DNA of 64,000 bases from Mumia xiangluensis (lineage in GTDB: Bacteria > Actinomycetota > Actinomycetes > Propionibacteriales > Nocardioidaceae), in NCBI RefSeq assembly GCF_010994095.1, contig NZ_WJYO01000003.1, positions 310,001 to 374,000 on the forward strand. Direction: 5' to 3'. The stretch's first letter is position 1; each line of letters begins with the position of its first letter. This document shows, piece after piece, positions 6,758 to 14,807 of the stretch. Below the pieces are notes generated by a model that saw only the letters and a list, made by a program, of their open reading frames with translations, was not told where the DNA came from and did not search any database. A program made the translations under genes and the position numbers.

Positions 6758-9400
6758 TCAGCGCTCGAGGTCGGGCGTCAGGGTCAGGGTGTCCTCGGCA
6801 GCGTCGTCGACCTTCTCCTGCGTGAACGCCCACGGGAGCGTCTTGCCTTCTGCCCACAGCTCGGTCTGGTCCACGTAGTTGCGGTGGTAGGCATGGCCGG
6901 ACACGCCGGTCAGGTTGATCCAGCGCGACCGGTCGAGGTCGTCGAGGTCCACGACCATCCGCATCGACGGCACCGCCGTGACCTCGTAGCCCTTCGCGGC
7001 GTCCCACGCCGTCGCGTCGACGATGCCCGAGCCCCCGCTCAGCGCGTACGGGCCGCGGTTGAAGATCCGCTCGACCAGCCCGACGCCCGAGGTGCCCAGC
7101 GTCGCGTTCTCCAGGGTCAGCGTGTGCAGCCGCCCCCACGTCCACAGCTCCGGGTCCAGCGACTGCCTGCTCGTCATGTCGTCGCGGGCGTCACGCATCG
7201 CCGTACGGAGGATGTCGTCGCGCGACTCCCGCACCGTCTTCGTGGTCCGGTCGTCCCACCACAGGCTGTCGGGCGCGTTGAGGAGCCGGCGTACGACCTC
7301 GAACCACCGCTCGCCGCCGCTCGGCCACACGTCCTGCGGCAGGTCGTCGTGGAACGTCCGCGCAAGGAGGTTCCGCCAGACCGACGCGAAGTACGCGGCG
7401 GCCCCCGAGTCGCTGTCCTGCTTGAGGTCCCAGTCGGCGAGCAGCTCCTGGCCGTCCGCGTAGTAGCCCGAGCCGAGGTCGACGTCCAGCAGGTACGGCA
7501 TGAGCGTCGTCGCCTGCGTGTTGTGGGTGTCGACCTGGATCCTCGTCATGTCGTCGACGTCGAGCGTCGACGACCGGGTGATCAGGTCGACGATCCGCTG
7601 GCTGCGGTAGCCGGCAGCCTGCTCGGTGCCGATGAGGTACGGGTACTGGCGCCCGATCACCTGCTGGTTGGCGGTCACCACGTAGCCCTCCGGCGGGTTC
7701 AGGACCCGCGGGAGCTCGCCGTACGGGATGAACCCGTCCCACGCGTACGACGGGTCCCACCCGGGAGCGGGCCACGTGCCGTCGCCGCGCGTGCGGATCG
7801 GGATCCTGCCGGGCGCCTGGTAGCCGATGTTGCCGGCACGGTCGGCGTACACGAGGTTCTGCGAGGGCACGTCGAAGTGCCTCGCCGCGCGCCGGAACGA
7901 CTCCCAGTCCTTGGCCTTGTCGATGCCGAAGACCGCATCCATCGTGCGACCCGGGCTGAGTGCCGTCCACTGCAGCGCGACGCCGTAGGTCGATCCGCCG
8001 CCTGCGCGCTCACCGACGTCGGCGAGCGTGTCGTCCACGTCGGACAGGACAGGACCGTGCATGGTCTCGCGCACCGTGATCGTCTCGGGGTCGTCCTCGC
8101 CGGCGACCTCGAAGGTCTCCGTCCGCCGGGTCAGCGGCAGCCACCGGCCGTCGTGCAGGTAGCGGTCGCCCTCGATGCGCTCGACGTACAGGTCGGTCAC
8201 GTCCGCGTACATCGTGGTCAGACCCCACGCGATGTCGGCGTTGTGCCCGATGACCACCCCGGGCATGCCCGAGAAGGTGAATCCGGACACGTCGAACGGG
8301 CACTCGTCGGACACCGTGCGGCAGTGCAGCCCCATCTGGTGCCAGACCCCGGGCGCGCTCGGCGCGAGGTGCGGGTCGTTGGCGAGGATCGGCTTCCCGG
8401 TCGCGCTGCGGTCTCCCGAGACGGCCCACGAGTTCGAGCCGGTGCCGTCGCCGAAGCCGAGCAAGGTCGGGAGACCCGCGGCGACGCCCGCGACCCCGCG
8501 CATCGAGCCGATCACGTCGCGCAGCCCCTCGACGCCCAAACCCTTGACGCTCAGCCCCTCGGTCACCCGCTCGTCCGCGTCGCCGAGGGAGTCGGCGCTC
8601 TCGGGGTCCTCCGACGCCCGGTCGGTGTCCGCGTTGCGACGACGTCCGGCGGTCTGGTCGAAGTCGCCGCCGACGACCGTGCCCTTGGTGACGATCGGGT
8701 CGTGACGGCGGAAGGGGAAGCGCGGGTACAGCGCGTCCACCTGGGACCGGCTGAGCTTCTCGGTGGCGAGGACCCGGTCGATCTCGTCGGCCATGTTGCT
8801 GCGCAGGTCCCACGCCATCGCCTTGAGCCAGGCCAGCGAGTCGACCGCCGTCCACGGCTCGGGCTCGTAGTCGGAGCCCGTCAGCGCCAGGACGGAGTAC
8901 TCGAGCGCGAGGGCGCCCGGCTCGCGGTCCGCGATGTAGTCGTTGACCCCGTGCGCGTAGGCGTCGAGATAGCGCCGCGTCGCCGGCTGCAGCTCGTCGA
9001 GCTCCTGCTCGGCGACCTTGCGCCAGCCCATCGTCCGGACGACCTTGTCGGTCTCGAGCGCGCTCTCGCCGAACAGCTCGGCCAGGCGGCCCGCCGTGAC
9101 GTGCCGCCTGAAGTCCATCTCGAAGAACCGGTCCTGCGCGTGGACGTAGCCCTGAGCCATGAACAGGTCCTCGGCGGTGTCCGCGTAGACCTGCGGGATC
9201 CCCTGCTCGTCGCGGACGACGTCGACGTCTGCACCGAGCCCCGCCAGCTGCACGGTGCCGGCGTGCTCGGGGAACGGCCGGCGCACCGTCGTCACCGCCA
9301 GCGCGGCCACGGCGACGAGAGCGATCGCGACGACGACCGCGACACCGATCAAGAAGGGTCGGGTCAGGACAGGACGGAGTCGCAGGACCAGGGCGCGCAC
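6758..9400 (-). CDS. Membrane-anchored penicillin acylase family (Ntn) hydrolase
   Basis: 880 residues, of the penicillin/AHL acylase family, which is made as one chain and self-cleaves at the N-terminal nucleophile of the beta subunit. An N-terminal membrane helix (about 16-38) anchors it outside the cell. The alpha part has IPQVYADTAEDLFMAQGYVHAQDR and MDFRRHVTAGRLAELFG; the cleavage site is GTG-SNSW with nucleophile Ser322; later come LANDPHL, VTANQQVIGRQYPYL and HTLTLENATLG. Known substrates of the family are beta-lactams, acyl-homoserine lactones and other amides; nothing here decides between them. A roughly 50-residue acidic insertion (ADTDRASEDPESADSLGDAD) precedes the cleavage site. 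The GTG at 9400 is preferred because the 17 extra codons upstream would overlap the gene before it. Confidence 0.92.
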   Translation of the reverse strand: MRALVLRLRPVLTRPFLIGVAVVVAIALVAVAALAVTTVRRPFPEHAGTVQLAGLGADVDVVRDEQGIPQVYADTAEDLFMAQGYVHAQDRFFEMDFRRHVTAGRLAELFGESALETDKVVRTMGWRKVAEQELDELQPATRRYLDAYAHGVNDYIADREPGALALEYSVLALTGSDYEPEPWTAVDSLAWLKAMAWDLRSNMADEIDRVLATEKLSRSQVDALYPRFPFRRHDPIVTKGTVVGGDFDQTAGRRRNADTDRASEDPESADSLGDADERVTEGLSVKGLGVEGLRDVIGSMRGVAGVAAGLPTLLGFGDGTGSNSWAVSGDRSATGKPILANDPHLAPSAPGVWHQMGLHCRTVSDECPFDVSGFTFSGMPGVVIGHNADIAWGLTTMYADVTDLYVERIEGDRYLHDGRWLPLTRRTETFEVAGEDDPETITVRETMHGPVLSDVDDTLADVGERAGGGSTYGVALQWTALSPGRTMDAVFGIDKAKDWESFRRAARHFDVPSQNLVYADRAGNIGYQAPGRIPIRTRGDGTWPAPGWDPSYAWDGFIPYGELPRVLNPPEGYVVTANQQVIGRQYPYLIGTEQAAGYRSQRIVDLITRSSTLDVDDMTRIQVDTHNTQATTLMPYLLDVDLGSGYYADGQELLADWDLKQDSDSGAAAYFASVWRNLLARTFHDDLPQDVWPSGGERWFEVVRRLLNAPDSLWWDDRTTKTVRESRDDILRTAMRDARDDMTSRQSLDPELWTWGRLHTLTLENATLGTSGVGLVERIFNRGPYALSGGSGIVDATAWDAAKGYEVTAVPSMRMVVDLDDLDRSRWINLTGVSGHAYHRNYVDQTELWAEGKTLPWAFTQEKVDDAAEDTLTLTPDLER

Positions 9401-9416
9401 CCGTGCATTGTGCCGT

Positions 9417-10463
9417 TCACTTCCCTTCGGCGACACGGCGGGACGGGTCACGGACCTCCCCGACCAGCTCTTCGAGCACGTCCTCGAGCATCACCACGCC
9501 CAGCTCCTCGCCGTCGTCGCCCACGACGCGGGCCATGTGGGCCCCTCGCAGCTGCATCAGCCGGAGCGCGTCGTACAGCCGCGACCCCTGCCGTACGGAG
9601 CCGAGCGGGCGCAGCCACTTGGCGGGGATCGGGCGGGCCGGCTCGGACACCTCGAGCGCGTCCTTGATGTGGACGTAGCCCACGAGGTCGTCGTGGGAGT
9701 CGGTGACGGGGAAGCGGGAGAAGCCCGTACGCGCGCACGCGTCCTCCACGTCCGCACGTGCGGCGCCGACCGGCACCGTGACGAGGTCGGCGCGCGGCAG
9801 CAGCACCCGGTCGATCGACCCGGCCTCGAAGCCGAGCGCCCCGGAGACGAGCTCGTACTCCTCGGAGTCGAGCAGCCCCTCGCGGTGCGACTCGTCCAGG
9901 AGTCCCGCGACCTCGTCGGAGGTGTACGTGCTGCCGACCTCGTCCTTCGGCTGGAGGCGGACGAGCCGGATCGCACCGTTGGCGATGGCGTTGAGCGCGA
10001 CCACGAACGGCTTCAGCACCCAGATGACCCCGAGCATGAACGGGCCGAGCCACAGCACCGCCCGGTCGGGGCCGGCGAGCGCGATGTTCTTCGGAACCAT
10101 CTCTCCCAGCACGACGTGCAGGTAGGTGACGATCGTCATCGCGATCACGAACGAGATCGGGTGGATCCAGCCGTGCGGGACGTCGAGCGCCTCGAAGACC
10201 GGCTCGAACAGGTGCGCGATCGCGGGCTCGCCGACGGCGCCGAGCCCCAGCGAGCAGAGGGTGATGCCGAGCTGGGCCGCGGCCATCGCGAGGCTGACCC
10301 GCTCCATTGCGCGGATCGCCATCCGGGCGGCCGGGGACCCGGCGCGTGCCTTCGGCTCGAGCTGGGTGCGGCGCGCGGAGATCAGGGCGAACTCCGCGGC
10401 CACGAACAGGGCGTTCAGCGCGAGCAGGACGACGACGAGCGCGATCGCGAAGACGGGGTTCAT
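9417..10463 (-). CDS. CNNM/CorC-type hemolysin family protein (shorter)
   Basis: 348 residues: a CNNM transmembrane domain (about 1-190; VAAEFALISARRTQLE, LGITLCSLGLGAVGEPA, VLGEMVPKNIAL) followed by a CBS-pair region (SRFPVTDSHDDLVGYVHIKDAL, MLEDVLEELVGEV). Members of this family are membrane proteins linked to magnesium/cobalt efflux and homeostasis; the name hemolysin is historical. It ends right after the CBS pair and lacks the C-terminal CorC_HlyC domain present in its partner. Start ATG lies in a 4-bp ATGA overlap with the upstream paralogue, so the two are probably co-translated and may form a heterodimer. Confidence 0.92.
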   Translation of the reverse strand: MNPVFAIALVVVLLALNALFVAAEFALISARRTQLEPKARAGSPAARMAIRAMERVSLAMAAAQLGITLCSLGLGAVGEPAIAHLFEPVFEALDVPHGWIHPISFVIAMTIVTYLHVVLGEMVPKNIALAGPDRAVLWLGPFMLGVIWVLKPFVVALNAIANGAIRLVRLQPKDEVGSTYTSDEVAGLLDESHREGLLDSEEYELVSGALGFEAGSIDRVLLPRADLVTVPVGAARADVEDACARTGFSRFPVTDSHDDLVGYVHIKDALEVSEPARPIPAKWLRPLGSVRQGSRLYDALRLMQLRGAHMARVVGDDGEELGVVMLEDVLEELVGEVRDPSRRVAEGK

Positions 10464-11842
10464 CGGCGGCCCTCCCCTTCGCGTGCGCCGGCCGAGCCGG
10501 TGCCACCGGTGTCCGGGTCGACGGCCAGGATCACGCGATCGATGCGCCGGCCGTCCATGCGGTCGACGCGCAGGCGTACGCGAAGCATCGTCACCGACTC
10601 CCCTGCGACCACGGGTACGACGAGCGGGACCTCGTCCCCGACCTCGGCGAGGCGGCCGAGCTCCTGGGTGATGAGGCCGGCCACGGTCTCGTAGTCGTCG
10701 CCCTCGGGCAGGGGTACGCCCGTCTGCATGCGCACCTCGTCCGGCCGCAGCATGCCCGACAGGATCCAGGTGCCGTCGCGGCGCTCGCGCAGCCGGGCCG
10801 TGGCACGGTCGTGCTCGTCAGCGATGTCGCCGACGATCTCCTCGACGAGGTCCTCCAGCGTCACGACGCCGTCCGTGCCGCCGTACTCGTCGAGGACGAC
10901 CGCGATCTGCAGGCGCTGGGAGCGCAGGAGGACGAGCAGCGGATCGAGCTCGATCGAGTCAGGGACGGTCAGCGCCGGCGCGGCGAGGTCGGCCAGGCGC
11001 ACGGTCCGACGGCGTTCGGGAGCCACCGCGACGGCGTCCTTGACGTGGACCACACCGACGAGGTCGTCGTGGTTGTCGCCGATCACCGGGAAACGCGAGT
11101 GTCCCGTCGCGCTCACGGCGTCGAGAAGGTCCTGCGCGGTGTCGCGCCGGTCGAGGAACGTGACGCGGACCCGCGGGGTCAGCACGTCGGCAGCGGTACG
11201 GTCCCCGAACGCGATCGAGCGGGCCACCAGCTCGGCCGTGGGGCGGGCGAGGGCTCCCTCGTCGGCGGAGCGCTGCACGAGGGAGCTCAGCTCGTACGGC
11301 GAGCGCGCCGACCGCAGCTCCTCCTGCGGCTCGATGCCGATCCCGCGCAGGAGTGCGTTCGCGGACCCGTTGAGGCCGCGGATCGGCCACGCCATGGCCG
11401 TGGTGAAGCCCCGTTGGAGGCCCTGCACGGCTCGGGCCGTCGCCATGGGTACGGAGAGCGCGAGGTTCTTGGGGATGAGCTCGCCGACCAGCATCGTCAC
11501 GAACGTGCTCAGCAGCAGCGCGACCGCGTACGACGTCGCCGACAACGAGGAGCCCGTCAGGCCGAGGGCCTCGAGTGGGTCTCGGAGGAGCTGACCGATG
11601 GCCGGCTCGGCGAGGAAGCCGATCGCCAGGTTGGTGATGGTGATGCCCAGCTGGGCGCTGCTGAGCTGCGTGGACAGGGTGCGGAGGCCCTTGCGGAGCC
11701 CCACGGCGCGCTTGTCGCCGGCGTCAGCCGCGCGGTCGACCGACGGCCGGTCGACGGTCACGAAGGAGAACTCGGCGGCGACGAAGACACCGCAGGCCAG
11801 CATGAGGAGGAAGGACGAGAGAAGGAGTAACCACTCGGTCAT
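10460..11842 (-). CDS. CNNM/CorC-type hemolysin family protein (full length)
   Basis: 460 residues with the three expected parts: CNNM membrane domain (about 1-200; VAAEFSFVTVDRPSVDR, LGITITNLAIGFLAEPA, VGELIPKNLALS), two CBS domains (HSRFPVIGDNHDDLVGVVHVKDAV, IAVVLDEYGGTDGVVTLEDLVEEIVGDI) and the C-terminal CorC_HlyC domain (GTWILSGMLRPDEVRMQTGVPL, about 365-445). Paralogue of the gene immediately downstream. First gene of the pair; the penicillin acylase-family gene follows with a 16-bp gap and may share the transcript. Confidence 0.93.
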   Translation of the reverse strand: MTEWLLLLSSFLLMLACGVFVAAEFSFVTVDRPSVDRAADAGDKRAVGLRKGLRTLSTQLSSAQLGITITNLAIGFLAEPAIGQLLRDPLEALGLTGSSLSATSYAVALLLSTFVTMLVGELIPKNLALSVPMATARAVQGLQRGFTTAMAWPIRGLNGSANALLRGIGIEPQEELRSARSPYELSSLVQRSADEGALARPTAELVARSIAFGDRTAADVLTPRVRVTFLDRRDTAQDLLDAVSATGHSRFPVIGDNHDDLVGVVHVKDAVAVAPERRRTVRLADLAAPALTVPDSIELDPLLVLLRSQRLQIAVVLDEYGGTDGVVTLEDLVEEIVGDIADEHDRATARLRERRDGTWILSGMLRPDEVRMQTGVPLPEGDDYETVAGLITQELGRLAEVGDEVPLVVPVVAGESVTMLRVRLRVDRMDGRRIDRVILAVDPDTGGTGSAGAREGEGRR

Positions 11843-11989
11843 CAGGAGGCGATCCTACTCGGGGATCCAGGGAATCATGAGCGACCCGACTTGGTTCTAG
11901 CAGGTGGCGCCCCGCACAATGGGCGCTGGAATCGGTTCGGCCGCCCGCCAGGGGTGGCCGATCGCGTGAGTGCCGAAGGAACGAAGACC

Positions 11990-12301
11990 GTGCCGACATA
12001 CCAGTACCAGTGCACCGACTGCGGCGAGCCGCTGGAGGTGCAGCAGAGTTTCTCCGAGGACGCCCTGACCGTCTGCCCCTCCTGCGACGGACGCCTCCGC
12101 AAGGTGTTCAACGCGGTGGGTGTCGTGTTCAAGGGCAGCGGCTTCTACCGCAACGACAGCCGTTCCGGCTCGTCGAGCACCACGGCCGCGACCTCGACCA
12201 GCACGACGACGACCTCGACCTCGTCGGACTCCTCCAGCTCCAGCAGCGCGTCGACGAGCTCCAGCGGGTCCTCGACACCCGCAGCCGCCACGAGCGCCTG
12301 A
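11990..12301 (+). CDS. FmdB family zinc-ribbon protein with Ser/Thr-rich tail
   Basis: 103 residues. The first 55 are a FmdB-type zinc ribbon: PTYQYQCTDCGEPLEV with Cys8 and Cys11, and VCPSCDGRLRKVFNAVGVVFKGSGFYRND with Cys29 and Cys32. The remainder (57-103) is almost only Ser, Thr and Ala, which is common in actinobacterial members. The start is the GTG giving the family-typical PTYQYQC beginning, with AAGGA about 9 nt upstream. FmdB was named from an amidase operon, where it was proposed as a regulator; its general function is unknown. Confidence 0.9.
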   Translation: MPTYQYQCTDCGEPLEVQQSFSEDALTVCPSCDGRLRKVFNAVGVVFKGSGFYRNDSRSGSSSTTAATSTSTTTTSTSSDSSSSSSASTSSSGSSTPAAATSA

Positions 12302-12327
12302 GCACGAACGCCTGAGCACGAACGCCT
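12300..12327. repeat. Two perfect 14-bp tandem repeats after fmdB
   Basis: GAGCACGAACGCCT occurs twice in direct succession, beginning on the stop codon of the FmdB gene; a degenerate partial copy (CACGAGCGCCT) precedes it inside the last codons. This looks like a local slippage duplication in the 3' untranslated region. Confidence 0.7.
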
Positions 12328-12341
12328 GAGCGCACCCTGCC

Positions 12342-12369
12342 GACCCCGTCTCCCTGTGGAGGCGGGGTC
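12342..12369. terminator. Intrinsic terminator after the FmdB gene
   Basis: A 12-bp stem (GACCCCGTCTCC with GGAGGCGGGGTC, one T-G pair) closes a 4-nt loop CTGT, 40 bp past the FmdB stop. There is no long U run, as is usual at this GC content. Confidence 0.65.
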
Positions 12370-12431
12370 GTCCTGTGCCTCCCTGTGGACGACGCACCCC
12401 GCGGCCCCCTCCGGCGGGCCACAGTGCCTGC

Positions 12432-13055
12432 ATGGCCGACTCCGCGCTCGCCGACCTGCTGACCTCGCTGCGACGCCGGGTCCGGACGCACCGGCGGCCG
12501 CTGGCAGCGCTGTGCGCGGCCGGCGCCGTCGTCGCGACCGTCCAGGCCGCGCAGCCCGATCCCGGGCCGACCCAGCAGGTCCTCGTCGCCAACACCACCC
12601 TGCGGTCGGGCAGCCTGGTCGGCCCGGGTGACGTCGAGGCGACAGCCGTGCCCGCCGCCCTGGTGCCCGCGGGCGCGCTCGCCTCGATCGACGACACTCG
12701 CGGCCGGATCGTCGCCGCCCCGGTGCCGGAAGGCGCGATGATGACGCGGCTCTCCCTCGTCGGGCCGGGTCTGCTCGACGGCTACCGCCGCGGGACGGCG
12801 CTCGTGAGCGTGCGGGTCGCGGACGCCGCCGGGGTCACCGCCGTGCGGGTCGGGGACGCCGTCGACGTCGTCGGGACGGACCCGCGCGGGACGAGTGCAC
12901 CCAAGGTGCTCGCACGCCGCGCGCAGGTGGCCGCGACACCGTCGGACGAGGGGGACGACCGAGCGGTCCTCGTCCTGGCCGTCGACGCCGACACGGCCCG
13001 GACGCTGTCGGGTGCCGCCGTGTCGTGGCACCTGTCCGTGACCGTCGTCGCATGA
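12432..13055 (+). CDS. SAF domain-containing membrane protein (CpaB/RcpC-like)
   Basis: 207 residues. After a basic N-terminus (TSLRRRVRTHRRPLAAL) and one membrane helix (about 25-42) comes a SAF domain: VLVANTTLRSGSLVGPGDVEATAVPAALVPAG, the segment that in CpaB/RcpC-type proteins forms the beta-clip fold, followed by a second beta-rich region (ALVSVRVADAAGVTAVRVGDAVDVVG). CpaB proteins belong to Flp/Tad pilus assembly, but no tad genes are nearby, and such lone SAF proteins are common in actinobacteria. ATG at 12432 chosen; the frame is open 19 codons further up through the terminator region. Confidence 0.8.
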   Translation: MADSALADLLTSLRRRVRTHRRPLAALCAAGAVVATVQAAQPDPGPTQQVLVANTTLRSGSLVGPGDVEATAVPAALVPAGALASIDDTRGRIVAAPVPEGAMMTRLSLVGPGLLDGYRRGTALVSVRVADAAGVTAVRVGDAVDVVGTDPRGTSAPKVLARRAQVAATPSDEGDDRAVLVLAVDADTARTLSGAAVSWHLSVTVVA

Positions 13056-13133
13056 AGCGCGCTGCGGGTCGCCAGACGCCGAGGACTGTGATGGGGTGGA
13101 GGGCAATCCATCACACCACGGGAGACTTCACCT

Positions 13134-13568
13134 ATGGCCGGGATCGTCGCAGGGTTCAAAGAGTTCGTCTTGCGGGGCAACGTCGTCGACCTCGCGGTCG
13201 CGGTCGTCATGGGCACCGCCGTCACCCAGCTCGTCACGGCCTTCACCGCGTCCTTCATCAATCCCCTGCTCGCCTCGATCGGTGGCGCCGACGCCAACGG
13301 GTGGGGGTTCCAGATCACCGGGGACAGCAAGGAGACGTTCGTCGACGTCGGTGCCTTCATCACCGCGCTGATCAACTTCGTGATCATCGCGGCCGTGCTC
13401 TACCTCGTCCTCGTCATGCCGATGAACAAGTTCCGCGAGAAGTTCGCGAAGCCGAGCGACGACGCGCCACCGCCGGAGGACATCGCCCTGCTGCGGGACA
13501 TCCGCGACGAGCTGCGCAAGAACCGCGAGGGCGGCACGTCCGCCGGACCCGGGTCGGCGTCCGACTAG
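13134..13568 (+). CDS. mscL: Large-conductance mechanosensitive channel MscL
   Basis: 144 residues; the pentameric channel that opens under membrane tension on osmotic downshock. The N-terminal amphipathic helix and first membrane helix (FKEFVLRGNVVDLAVAVVMG) are diagnostic, the second membrane helix is at about 80-102 (ALINFVIIAAVLYLVLV), and the C-terminal cytoplasmic bundle helix (IALLRDIRDELRKNR) is preceded by an acidic, proline-rich linker. GGGAGA lies 9 nt before the ATG. It ends 3 bp before the stop of the convergent small gene. Confidence 0.96.
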   Translation: MAGIVAGFKEFVLRGNVVDLAVAVVMGTAVTQLVTAFTASFINPLLASIGGADANGWGFQITGDSKETFVDVGAFITALINFVIIAAVLYLVLVMPMNKFREKFAKPSDDAPPPEDIALLRDIRDELRKNREGGTSAGPGSASD

Positions 13569-13571
13569 ACG

Positions 13572-13793
13572 TCAGCCGCCGTGGTGGGGCGGCACGTCGC
13601 GGCGCAGGTCCTCGTCACGGCTGGCGTCACGCTCGCCCCAGCCTTCGGCGGTCTCGTCGCGGGTCGTCGCCGGGACGACCTCGCCGAGCAGCCGAGCGGC
13701 ACGCAGGCGGCGGCGACGCTCCTCCTCGGGGGTGCGCACCGCCGTCGGCGTCGCGTCGGGCGTCTCCTCGTCGGGCGTCTCGCCGTCAGGCAC
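13572..13793 (-). CDS. Conserved small hydrophilic protein
   Basis: 73 residues, strongly charged, no membrane segment. N-terminal part is acidic and threonine-rich (DGETPDEETPDATP), then a basic helix (EEERRRRLRAARLLGEVVP) and a C-terminal part (WGERDASRDEDLRRDVPPHHGG). The pattern helix followed by trypthophan-glycine and a terminal DVPPHH resembles a short actinobacterial family of unknown function that I recall near mscL. It overlaps the end of the upstream epimerase gene by 8 bp on the same strand, suggesting co-expression. Function not known. Confidence 0.7.
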   Translation of the reverse strand: MPDGETPDEETPDATPTAVRTPEEERRRRLRAARLLGEVVPATTRDETAEGWGERDASRDEDLRRDVPPHHGG

Positions 13794-14700
13794 TGGCGGC
13801 CTCGGACACCATCGGTGTCAGCCAGCCGGCGTCGAAACGTGGGTGCGCGGCCTTCCAACCCGTGACGGTCCGGAAGCGCTCCGAGCTGACCCGCTGCGAA
13901 CGCGTCATCCACTCCAGGCGGTCACCGCCGAGGCGCAGCGCGAAGCGACGGTAGAACCCTGCCTGCTCCTGCCCGACGGCCTCGGCGAACGCAGCGACAA
14001 GCTCACCGCGGCGTACGGGCTCGGCGCCGACGTTGTAGGTGCCGGACTCGGCGGTGAGGGCCGTGAGGACGGCGCTGCCGATGTCGTCGGAGTGGACGAC
14101 GTGGGTCCACGACTGAGGCTTGCCGAGACCGACGGCCTGGCCGGCCCGCGCGCGAGAGAGCCGCCAGCGGGTGAAGGAGTCGTCGCCCACGATGGTGCCG
14201 AAGCGGAGCACGACCGCCTCGCGGTGCTTCGTCGCGAACTGCTCGGCGTGCGACTCCGCGAGGACGACGGGCTCCGCGGCGCACGACACCGCGATCGGGC
14301 TGTCCTCGGTGATGAGGCGCTCGCCCTGATCGGCGTACACGAAGGAGACGCTCTCCTGGACGAGCCGGGTGACACCGGCCTCCAGCGCCGCAGCGGCGAC
14401 GTTGCGCGAGCCCTCGACGCGGATGCGGTCGTTCGACTTCCACGCGCCGGGCCGGATGCCGGTGGTGCCCACAGGGATGTGCGTCGCAAGGTTGGCGACG
14501 GCGTCGGAACCCTGCATCGCCTCGATCAGACCGGCGCGGTCGAACAGGCTCGCCCGGGCCGGGGTGATGCCGCGGGACCGCAGAACCGAGGCGCTCTCCT
14601 CGCTGCGAGCGAGGGCGACGACCTCATGACCGGCGGAGTGGAGCGCCGCCGTCACCGAGCGGCCCATCACTCCTGTGCCTCCTGTGACGAAGACTCTCAC
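13786..14700 (-). CDS. NAD(P)-dependent epimerase/dehydratase (extended SDR)
   Basis: 304 residues. Rossmann nucleotide-binding motif GGTGVMG near the N-terminus (RVFVTGGTGVMGRSV) after a GTG start, LARSEESASVLRSRGI, then the SDR core VANLATHIP, ESVSFVYADQGER and a C-terminal half with HVVHSDDIGSAVL and GTYNVGAEPVRRGELV. The classical YxxxK motif is modified (HAEQFATKH region), as in atypical extended SDRs. Substrate not predictable. GTG at 14700 is preferred since the 44 codons upstream are not Rossmann-like and a GGAG sits 9 nt before it. Confidence 0.85.
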   Translation of the reverse strand: MRVFVTGGTGVMGRSVTAALHSAGHEVVALARSEESASVLRSRGITPARASLFDRAGLIEAMQGSDAVANLATHIPVGTTGIRPGAWKSNDRIRVEGSRNVAAAALEAGVTRLVQESVSFVYADQGERLITEDSPIAVSCAAEPVVLAESHAEQFATKHREAVVLRFGTIVGDDSFTRWRLSRARAGQAVGLGKPQSWTHVVHSDDIGSAVLTALTAESGTYNVGAEPVRRGELVAAFAEAVGQEQAGFYRRFALRLGGDRLEWMTRSQRVSSERFRTVTGWKAAHPRFDAGWLTPMVSEAASA

Positions 14701-14807
14701 CGCGGTGCAACTCCAGTGGCTCCTACGGGCGCTGCGCGCCAGAACCGGGGGGATTCCATCACAAAAGGGTAACGGATCATCCGCTGATGCGACCACCAGG
14801 ATGCAAA

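Noticed and set aside
6884-9667. A 927-codon plus-strand open frame opposite the penicillin acylase gene
   Set aside because: Antisense of a conserved gene; rich in Arg, His, Val and Asp without any motif. Long open antisense frames are normal at this GC content.
10307-11830. A 507-codon plus-strand frame over the two CNNM genes
   Set aside because: Antisense of two conserved membrane-protein genes; no motif.
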